This document shows positions 57,397 through 64,000 of a DNA stretch of 64,000 bases, piece after piece; within the stretch, counting starts at the first letter, position 1; each line of letters begins with the position of its first letter. Below the pieces are notes generated by a model. That model was not told the DNA's origin. It ran no database searches and saw only the letters and a program-made list of their open reading frames with translations. Source of the stretch: Stentor roeselii (lineage: Eukaryota > Ciliophora > Heterotrichea > Heterotrichida > Stentoridae); assembly GCA_006503475.1 (NCBI GenBank), contig RSEH01000183.1, positions 1-64,000 of the forward strand. Reading direction: 5' to 3'. A program made the translations under genes and the position numbers.

Positions 57397-57639
57397 TTTT
57401 TGAATTATTTTGGGTTATTTAAAAATTTTAGGTTTTCATCATATGTGGAAATGGTTTGAATGAGATTTAAATTTTTATAGATGGTTGAAGTTCTTGTGAA
57501 TGGCAGATTTGAGGGATAATAGGATATGATGGAATATTAGATAGGATAGCTCATTCATGGAGGGGATGTTGTAAGGGTGAGACTTGAACAATTTAGGATA
57601 AGCTTCACGAGTACACATTGATTATTTTTTATAGCACCT
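57397..57639. other. AT-rich spacer upstream of the MYND-Aurora gene
   Basis: Strongly G/T-rich on the plus strand (39 of 60 in 57481-57540). No gene is seen. It should include the kinase's 5' flank. Confidence 0.4.
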
Positions 57640-57890
57640 TAGTAATTATGCAGTTTTATCATAATAATTTACAACATGCATCACGCCTGGACATCTGTGC
57701 AATAATATCTCTAAAGTATCCATAATTTGTTTATTTTCAACATCCTTGTAAGTGATATCAAGTTACTTATTGCTCACAACATCAACCCTATAGTTTGAAT
57801 TGTTGAGATTATTCACAAAGTTGTACAAATGTAGTTTTTTCAGCCTCATCTAGTCCAACCATCAAGACATTAATTTTATTATGACAAGAA
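57640..57890 (-). pseudogene. Decayed Arf-like small GTPase
   Basis: On the minus strand one piece reads KINVLMVGLDEAEKTTF, an Arf-type P-loop (VGLD-x-A-x-KT). About 150 nt further on, a piece reads RCPGVMHVVNYYD, equivalent to the QGLIFVVDSND segment of Arfs. Stops separate the pieces, and P-loop residues are already altered (Glu in place of Gly before Lys). This is an old, dead copy. Confidence 0.55.
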
Positions 57891-57997
57891 AATATCTTTG
57901 ATTTGAAGTAAAAAGTCTTTAATTTCTAGAATAAATTCATAATAAGAACAATTTATTTATTGTTTAGAAGTTTCTTTCTGCTTAATATATTTAAAAG

Positions 57998-58177
57998 CTA
58001 GTCAAAATCTTTACACAACCTGCTTTCAGTAGTAACAAAAGGGATGCAGCAACCACTTTCTGTTCTTAAAAACTTAAAAACTATAATATCATTAAATTTT
58101 CCTATGTAAAGCACTTTGCAAATTCCTGTTTTTTTGAGTAAATGAGCAGCATCTCTTAGTAGATCCTCATCGATCAT
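57998..58177 (-). CDS. 59-codon open frame, possibly a gene fragment
   Basis: ATG at 58177 to TAG at 57998 encodes MIDEDLLRDAAHLLKKTGI... with realistic residue use and an amphipathic N-terminal helix, then strands (KVLYIGKFNDIIVFKF). It is alone and next to the Arf debris. It may be part of the same dead gene or a separate fragment. Confidence 0.3.
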   Translation of the reverse strand: MIDEDLLRDAAHLLKKTGICKVLYIGKFNDIIVFKFLRTESGCCIPFVTTESRLCKDFD

Positions 58178-58621
58178 TTTTTGAATTCATAGAAGCTTCA
58201 TGCTTCGCATTTTAATCGACGACAAAGATGACTGCTTAGATCCCTCTTTTCTTATTAACTGACATTCCAGAAACTGTTATTTTTTACCCTTTATATAATA
58301 GAAATACTTTAGTATTTACCTAAAAGACAAGATATACTTTCATATAATTTTTTTTGAAATAAATAATTTTAGCAATTATGTTTGATGATGAACATAAAGA
58401 GTTAAGGGAGAATAAGTTGATTATTTTAGTGGAATTTATTGGTTAAGTGTATTGATTAACTTTAAAAATATGTTTATGATTAAAGGTAAATTTTTATAAC
58501 AAAGAAGGATGATGCTAATTGATGTAACTTAAATGAATATTTTCAAATTGATAATATTGAATCATATTGAGACTTATTTGAATAATCAAAAGAATAAAAA
58601 GATTGATTGAATAATTACCTA
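58178..58621. other. AT-rich gap, nothing recognised
   Basis: No open frame or repeat worth calling. It is the 3' flank of the protease gene. Confidence 0.45.
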
Positions 58622-59767
58622 TTAACTTATTAAGTAGTTGTAAAAAGAATTTCTATCTGAAAAAAACATAGTGGAATCTGACTTGAATTTCAAGCAAACT
58701 GCTTTGGTTTCTCGGAATGCAGGGTGAGTACAAGACAGAGCAACATTATGGGAAAGTTTCAACGGGTCTTTATACGCTATCGCAATCATCTGCATAACAG
58801 ATGCAGCAGTAGAGACCATACTATTAAAATTTCTTCGTTTAATGTCAGATTTTAAGTGATAAATTCTTGTTAATTGAGAGAAGTCATAGCTGGGATCAGT
58901 TTGCACCTTTTTAATAATATCCTTAACAATAAATTCTGCTCTTGTCCATTCATTTATCTGGCATAACCCAATTAAATTTCCAATTTCATATTGATATTTC
59001 AATGCAGCACCTCCTACATTGATTCCACAAATACTAACACCTATGAAAACAGGGGAGCCAGACATCCCAGATGTTCCAGAGTAATTGCCACAGATCAGAT
59101 CACTTCCACTGGGACTTAAGACAACTCCATCACACAAAACCCTATTTTTGAATCCACAAAATGCATTTTCTATTTTATTGTATTTTTCATAAACAGTTCC
59201 TGGTTCCAAACTCATAAAAGGTGCACAATATTCAATAAATCCAGGTTGTTTAGGATAGCCTACAATCGTGACATTATCATTCTGACTAACTGTATCACAT
59301 ATACTTGATTCATATTGGATCTGAGACGTTACGCCAATAATGGCAAGATTACATGGGAGAACATAATTTTCACCCATAATCAAGTCGCGTTGAGGAGCTT
59401 CTGTCCAACTGGAGAAGTCTTTGATTAAAAATGCTTCATAAGTCAAATGATGGTCCCAAGAACTTTGAAAGCAAATTTCAATAACGGTATCTTCGCTTAG
59501 TGGTATCAAACGCAAGATGTTTCCGATTACATGGCTTGCTGTTAAGACCAAGGCATAAATTGGCTTGCCATTAACAATGTGAGGAGTATCTCTCGTAGCG
59601 ATAACTACCCCTGATCCACTTGTACCACAAACATTAATTTCACACACTGTCTTAGCTAAAACGTGGCTATCATCACAAATTGTTGTCTCTCTTAAAATAT
59701 TATATCGTGAATGACTCAATAAAGATGTTGAGAAATCAAAACCGTTTATAAAGATGTAAAATTCCAT
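58622..59767 (-). CDS. Trypsin-like serine peptidase homologue
   Basis: A 381-aa protein. The chymotrypsin fold is shown by GTSGSGVVIA (strand before His), LTASHV (catalytic His79) and GMSGSPVF (nucleophile Ser236 in the GxSG-x-P motif). The position of the third triad residue, normally DLAI/DIAL, reads CNLAIIGV (N140), so the catalytic Asp appears to be Asn. Either another acid serves or activity is weak. There is no clear signal peptide, so it is likely intracellular, as in the HtrA-like/virus-3C-like group. It is A/T-rich in codons and isolated between decayed regions. The C-terminal 100 residues are unassigned. Confidence 0.7.
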   Translation of the reverse strand: MEFYIFINGFDFSTSLLSHSRYNILRETTICDDSHVLAKTVCEINVCGTSGSGVVIATRDTPHIVNGKPIYALVLTASHVIGNILRLIPLSEDTVIEICFQSSWDHHLTYEAFLIKDFSSWTEAPQRDLIMGENYVLPCNLAIIGVTSQIQYESSICDTVSQNDNVTIVGYPKQPGFIEYCAPFMSLEPGTVYEKYNKIENAFCGFKNRVLCDGVVLSPSGSDLICGNYSGTSGMSGSPVFIGVSICGINVGGAALKYQYEIGNLIGLCQINEWTRAEFIVKDIIKKVQTDPSYDFSQLTRIYHLKSDIKRRNFNSMVSTAASVMQMIAIAYKDPLKLSHNVALSCTHPAFRETKAVCLKFKSDSTMFFSDRNSFYNYLIS

Positions 59768-60076
59768 TTATTTATTAAGATAATCATTTATTTGTATAAT
59801 ATATTTATAATGTCTACATTATTATCCATAATACATATGTAAAATATTATTTCTCAAAGGAGTATGTCAATATTGTTTGAAAAAGTCCTGCATTTTTTTT
59901 TTCAATATATTATATCTATAAGTAAGTCTACATTTTTTACAATAGACCTACATTTTTTTCTTGAAACAGTTCATTCTTATCAAATTAAGCAGTTCAAACT
60001 AGATCCTTGTTGGGATTGTGAAGTTTCTAGTTCAGAGTATCTAAAGATCATTAAAAATACGAAATCACCATGAAAA
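59768..60076. other. AT-rich spacer with poly-T runs
   Basis: A short frame (59864-60073) is open, but its hydrophobic content comes from poly-T and repeated CTACATTTTTT motifs, so I do not call a gene. Confidence 0.4.
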
Positions 60077-61540
60077 AAATTTGACCATCTGGGATTTACA
60101 ATCACTGGAAGAGGATATTTCACGAAAATAATCTGATGATCATTTTAGTTTAAACTGTCAGAAAAATTTACTGAGGAGATTAAGTCTCAAAGAAAAGCTT
60201 TCAATATTGACATTGGCACTAAATTTCCTACTAATCTCGAGATTTCAGAAGAAAAATCATAAATCTTTGGAAAAGTCGAAATTTATCAGGGGAATGTGAC
60301 TCATGGTTTCGATTGTTTTTCTCACAGCCCTTAAAATTCTGCCGGAAAGGTTTCAGTGGTGTTATTTTCAACTAGACCTCAATTATAAGTGAAAAAGCTT
60401 TCTTAAATCTTTAAAGCCCTCAAAAACTCATCAAATATGAATGAATTATAAGTCACTCTCATAAAGTAGTCGGACACATTAAGGTCCCTCACATGAAAGT
60501 CGCCAGTGCTTGTATAGAATATCTCATTTACATCGCTGAAGACTATTAAATTACTTGAGCAGCTGCCTTTCTGATGCAGGTAATTTTAGAGATTTCACTC
60601 AAATAAAAACAAAACTCAGTGATAACTCAATTACAATCCTTGAAAAACTCCTGGGAACTTAATCACCAGAAGACCTGCTGATTAACCTTCTCTCGATTTC
60701 TTCGAATAAAATTGCAGTGAAATTCGAGTGGATCGAGATTTTTCAGTATTTTTTGGAAGTATCTGCTTTTCGCTCACAATCTGAACCTTCTAAGCAAAGT
60801 TCTCAACACTTGTCGGTGAAGGTTCAAAATAATTATCATTTAAGTGATCAAGGGCTTGAAAAAGTTTGTAACAAAAACATGTTCGAGTCTCTTCAGATCA
60901 TTAAAGAGCTTCATATGAAGACTGTGCAAACTTTTCAAGTAGTTCAAAAAATACTGCAAAGACTACTCAAATCTGTTGAACGAGATGTGAAAAGGTTACT
61001 TAAAACAATGATCCCAAACACTTTTTACGTTATCGAAGAAGTAGAAGAAGAAGACTTTAAATGCTCTATCTTGCAACCTTCAGAGCCCCCGAAAACTTAA
61101 GGTCGGCCGAGGAGATTATTTCAAATCTTCAATACTACCTGAAGCATTTGATAATCAGAAAATCAGAGCTGAAATTCTAGAAATTAAAAGAAATCAGACT
61201 AATCATGAAGAGTCGAAAAAGCTCTTCGTAACTTACCAGTATTAGAAAAGTACAAGAGTGGGTAAAGGTAGGAAGCTAGTTATCTTCCTGAGTCTTTTAC
61301 ATAATTTTGACTATATCTTTAAAAGTGTCGTAGAAAAACTCAACTCTGGCACCGCGGTCATCGGAATACTCGAAATCTGAAAAAAACTCTAACTCTCTGC
61401 CTCTCAAAAATGATCGAGTACTTGATCATCAGCTTGGTTCAGTCATTGACATTCAGTGGCCGGGTCGGTCCAGGTGGAATCAGCTTTGCAAGGAAATATG
61501 AGAAAAATCAAAGTATTAGAACACTATAATTTTAATTAAT
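60077..61540 (+). pseudogene. Decayed gene, family unknown
   Basis: Protein-like pieces follow one another on the plus strand in changing frames: FDHLGFTITGRGYFTK near 60080, FTEEIKSQRKAFNIDIGTKF and IFGKVEIYQGNVTHGFDCF at 60160-60330, a 127-codon open piece at 60717-61100 with heptad-like helix (SLQIIKELHMKTVQTFQ), and IDIQWPGRSRWNQLCKEI near 61450. GC content is higher than in the flanks, as in the window's real genes. Many stops and frame changes make an intact gene impossible. I do not recognise the family. Confidence 0.5.
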
Positions 61541-61658
61541 AATATAATGATATCTAAACCACTTAACTAAATCTCTCAAAATATCCTCCACTAAAACCCT
61601 CATCAAAATTTATCTCAATTTTCTAAGATTCCCAGACATTATTTTCAGATAATCAAAA

Positions 61659-62165
61659 ATGAGTCGAAACAAACAAAAGTTATTTCCTCTAAAACAAAAA
61701 CCTTCGAACCAACTGTCTCCTCTTCACATTTCTCGTCATCTCGAGTCAAGCCCAATAAAAAGATGCTATTTTCAAAGCGACCCTCGAAAAGTATTTAAAA
61801 AATCCCAGCCGGAGCATTTCAACAGGCCATCTGCAGGAAACAATCCAAGCATCACCCAACGTTCCAACTCCAAGTTAAATGCGAAAAACTCAGGCGAGAA
61901 TTCAAGTCGAGTAGAAAAAACATTTAAAAGTTCTTTAAAATCACGACCAACGACGTGTTCTCCAATGAAAAAGGTGAAATTTTCACAAATCGAGAGTTTC
62001 TACGAGGCTCAAGAAGACAATCAAGACTTTAAAGCAGCGAAGTTGAAAGTTTTATTCAAAAACATGAAGACTTCATTTAAACGTACCTTCGAGTCATTTC
62101 CCGTGAATTCATGCAAGAAGGCAAAAGCATTTATTTTAGGAGTGGACACGATAAACTGTTTATGA
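61659..62165 (+). CDS. Small basic low-complexity protein
   Basis: A 168-aa protein from ATG 61659. It is Ser/Lys/Pro/Asn-rich with several SP motifs (SSPIKR, CSPMKK) typical of proline-directed phosphorylation. The C-terminal helix is basic (FKNMKTSFKRTFESF), and the tail is LGVDTINCL. No family. Convergent with the next gene (20 nt). Confidence 0.55.
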   Translation: MSRNKQKLFPLKQKPSNQLSPLHISRHLESSPIKRCYFQSDPRKVFKKSQPEHFNRPSAGNNPSITQRSNSKLNAKNSGENSSRVEKTFKSSLKSRPTTCSPMKKVKFSQIESFYEAQEDNQDFKAAKLKVLFKNMKTSFKRTFESFPVNSCKKAKAFILGVDTINCL

Positions 62166-62185
62166 ATAACTCTAACGCATTTCAA

Positions 62186-63004
62186 TTATCCTACAATTCC
62201 ACTTTTTCTGTTGCAATTGAATTTTCTGCTGATTTCTTCTTCAGCATCATCAGAAAGTTCAACTAAAGTACTGTCATCATCGACGAGGGTCCCCATTTTG
62301 CACTTTTCTTTTATTCTTCTGATCTTTTCTTTACATTTCGATTTGATTTTTCGTAAGTCTTCGTCGAACTTCCTTTTCACGTTTGTCACGATTTCAAGAC
62401 AAAACTCTTTCAGCCAATCGACTTGTCTTTGGTATTCCAAAGAATTGTTTTCAAGTTCTTCGATTAGGTCTTGGTTGGTTTCTGACTTTTTATCGATTTG
62501 CGCTCGGCTTGCTTGCTCTTTGTTCGTGATTTCTTTTAATAGGAAGTCTAGCTCGTGCTTGTTTCGACGAAGCTTCTGCTCGTGACGTTCTTGTAAGGCT
62601 TGTAGCTGGAGGATGTGCTTGTGATTTAGCTCTGAGAGTTTTTGGGTTAGTTGAGATATTATTTGGTTGGCTTGTCTCAGCTGTGCACTTAAAATAAAGA
62701 TTTCTTCGTTAAGTCTTTTAACCAGCCCCGAAAACTTAGATTCTTTTTGCAATCCTTCAATTTCAACTTGAATATGATTGAGACTTTCAATAGAAGCAGT
62801 ATTATAACGTGAATGCAGATTTATTGACGAGCATGCAGAAGACAACTTGCCAATTGACTTAGAGACCCTGCTACAAGGAGTAGAAGGTGGAGAACTCGCA
62901 GCTTTGCGATGTCCAGGCCTGATAGTCGACTTCAATTCAGCAGCAGCCCGAATAGCTTTGATTGGTATCCAGGGGTTAGGCAGTTCAATATCTTCGATAT
63001 CCAT
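62186..63004 (-). CDS. Coiled-coil protein
   Basis: A 272-aa protein. The N-terminus MDIEDIELPNPWIPIKAIRA and a Ser/Pro-rich stretch precede continuous coiled coil from about 95 to 245 (LNEEIFILSAQLRQANQII, LQALQERHEQKLRRNKHEL, KSKCKEKIRRIKEKCK). It ends in an acidic patch then SRKFNCNRKSGIVG. Function unknown. Confidence 0.65.
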   Translation of the reverse strand: MDIEDIELPNPWIPIKAIRAAAELKSTIRPGHRKAASSPPSTPCSRVSKSIGKLSSACSSINLHSRYNTASIESLNHIQVEIEGLQKESKFSGLVKRLNEEIFILSAQLRQANQIISQLTQKLSELNHKHILQLQALQERHEQKLRRNKHELDFLLKEITNKEQASRAQIDKKSETNQDLIEELENNSLEYQRQVDWLKEFCLEIVTNVKRKFDEDLRKIKSKCKEKIRRIKEKCKMGTLVDDDSTLVELSDDAEEEISRKFNCNRKSGIVG

Positions 63005-63045
63005 ATATTTAACCGATTATTCTACCCTAACCTCTTTATTCCCTT

Positions 63046-63747
63046 TCAAATCATTTCCTGTAATGCTTTCCAATGTTTTTCAACAATGCCAGAAAGTTCA
63101 AGACTATCTAAACTCCTAGCAAAAGCATGAATCTTTACAATACGACCATCATCGATGCTACTAAAGACCTTGCAGAGTTTTTCAATCCACTTCATCACGT
63201 TATTTAAAACTGAATGAAAAAAATCAGCTCCACTTGCTAAAATTCTTAAATTTTGCTTAACCGCGTCTTCAACTTCTTCATCAAGTTCATCTTTTTCCCC
63301 TTTTGTTGTCTCTGACATGACTTGATAATAAACTGCAGCTGTTTGAATGATGTCTTCTTGGATTGAATGGATTTTAGGAACTGATAAAAGCAACTCATTA
63401 CAAAAGTCTTCCCAACTAAGAAGCAGGTCTGACACTGAAGAAGTCTTTGAAGTGATTTTAGAAAAACCTGGAAGAGTCTGCGCCAAGTGAAGGTCAATTG
63501 AAATAAAGTCACCTTTGCTTTCATATGAAAAACTTATCAGAAGCAGAAGATAAACCAGGTCTGGGGTTATTGGATGTGAAGAGAACTTTGAAGCGATTCG
63601 GTCCCAAGAAGCTAAAACTCCGTTTTTTAGCTCGTTTAGAAGTTTTAAGGAATTTTCACCTTTCGAGCAAAGCTCGTCGAAGTCCGGTCGGGTCCAGTTA
63701 AGTTTTTCTGGAAGTTCTTGAGAAATGGTGCTTTTTGCACAGCCCAT
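63046..63747 (-). CDS. Unrecognised helical protein with N-myristoylation signal
   Basis: A 233-aa protein. It starts MGCAKSTIS, the dual acylation pattern of plasma-membrane proteins. The rest is predicted helical (FDELCSKGENSLKLLNELK, PDLVYLLLLISFSYESKG, MKWIEKLCKVFSSIDDG). No domain is recognised. It lies 41 nt upstream of the coiled-coil gene on the same strand. Confidence 0.6.
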   Translation of the reverse strand: MGCAKSTISQELPEKLNWTRPDFDELCSKGENSLKLLNELKNGVLASWDRIASKFSSHPITPDLVYLLLLISFSYESKGDFISIDLHLAQTLPGFSKITSKTSSVSDLLLSWEDFCNELLLSVPKIHSIQEDIIQTAAVYYQVMSETTKGEKDELDEEVEDAVKQNLRILASGADFFHSVLNNVMKWIEKLCKVFSSIDDGRIVKIHAFARSLDSLELSGIVEKHWKALQEMI

Positions 63748-63779
63748 ATTAATAATTTAAATTTATCGAAGCGGTTAGG

Positions 63780-64000
63780 TTATGATTTAGAATTTAGAAG
63801 TTTTGTTATTCCTGCTTTAATTTCTGATATTTCTGAAGTTATTGTCAAGAGTTTTCGTTCAGTTTCAGAGTTTTGAGCTGAGATTGTATCGTTGATTGAG
63901 GTGATTGCATCTTGGAGTACTTTTACTTTACCTTCCCAGAAGTCTTCTTCTTGGTTTAAAGAGTCTTCTTTTATGATGTGGACGAAAGATTTGGTGTTGT
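63780..64000 (-). CDS. 3' end of a helical gene, 5' part outside the window
   Basis: The minus strand is open from the window edge to a TAA at 63780-63782 for 73 codons. It reads TKSFVHIIKEDSLNQ, EEDFWEGKVKVLQDAITSIN and ends ITKLLNSKS. Its start is not in the window. The heptad-like C-terminus suggests coiled coil. Gap to the next gene: 32 nt. Confidence 0.65.
   Translation of the reverse strand, partial: NTKSFVHIIKEDSLNQEEDFWEGKVKVLQDAITSINDTISAQNSETERKLLTITSEISEIKAGITKLLNSKS

Noticed and set aside
59864-60073. 69-codon plus-strand frame with ATG
   Set aside because: Composition is driven by poly-T and CTACATTTTTT repeats; no conserved pattern.
1-64000. Non-standard genetic code as in many ciliates
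   Set aside because: TAA, TAG and TGA all end conserved genes (e.g. TAG after SPAG6, TGA after Pol kappa, TAA after the spliced STK32-like kinase). In-frame stops in conserved genes coincide with 15-nt introns.
1-64000. CRISPR arrays, rRNA or tRNA genes
   Set aside because: The tandem repeats lack unique spacers, and I saw no convincing tRNA cloverleaf or rRNA segment; a covariance-model scan would be needed to exclude tRNAs fully.
1-64000. Transposons, retroelements or other mobile elements
   Set aside because: No transposase, reverse transcriptase, integrase or terminal repeat was recognised, even in the decayed regions.

Overview
The window looks like macronuclear DNA of a heterotrich ciliate, most likely Stentor or a close relative. 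Four things point that way. The genes carry tiny 15-nt introns: seven are well supported and one is tentative. TAA, TAG and TGA all serve as stops, and tryptophan in conserved motifs is TGG, so the code is standard. Genes are packed extremely tightly on both strands. The gene content is that of a ciliated cell.

Layout. Positions 1-8.3 kb are AT-rich and gene-poor. They hold a decayed sugar transporter, scattered remains of a cysteine-rich multi-membrane-span protein, a probably truncated B-box gene ending in a 19-nt tandem repeat, and an 84-nt repeat. From 8.4 to 57.4 kb the sequence is almost continuous coding: thioredoxin-like protein, B-box/kelch protein, zinc-finger pseudokinase, DNA polymerase kappa, DCAF11, SPAG6/PF16, a RING-H2 ligase, an R2R3 MYB factor, a Rab21-like GTPase, a METTL21-like methyltransferase, BBS4, an ankyrin-AGC kinase, CFAP77, a processing-peptidase-like protein, a STK32-like kinase, UXT, a NEK kinase, a double cyclic-nucleotide-binding protein, a twin CX9C protein, separase, a MORN protein, a ULK-like kinase, an ARA6-like Rab, a TBC/TLDc protein, and a MYND-Aurora kinase fusion. 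Several coiled-coil or unrecognised proteins lie between them. From 57.4 to 61.6 kb it is AT-rich again, with a decayed Arf-like GTPase, a trypsin-like protease gene and an unrecognised decayed gene. From 61.6 kb to the end there are four more unrecognised or coiled-coil genes, the last cut by the window edge.

How the genes fit together. Many serve cilia (SPAG6, BBS4, CFAP77, MORN, NEK) or the cell cycle and chromosomes (separase, Aurora-like kinase, Pol kappa). Others serve membrane signalling and traffic: several products begin with Met-Gly and a nearby cysteine, and others end in prenylation-type cysteines. The window alone does not show operons. Genes alternate strand, with divergent starts as close as 7-8 nt and convergent stops as close as 0-3 nt.

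The most unusual signal not explained by genes is a directional sawtooth in strand composition. Along the plus strand G+T content climbs over about 0.5-2.3 kb and then drops abruptly, with the same polarity whichever way the genes point.
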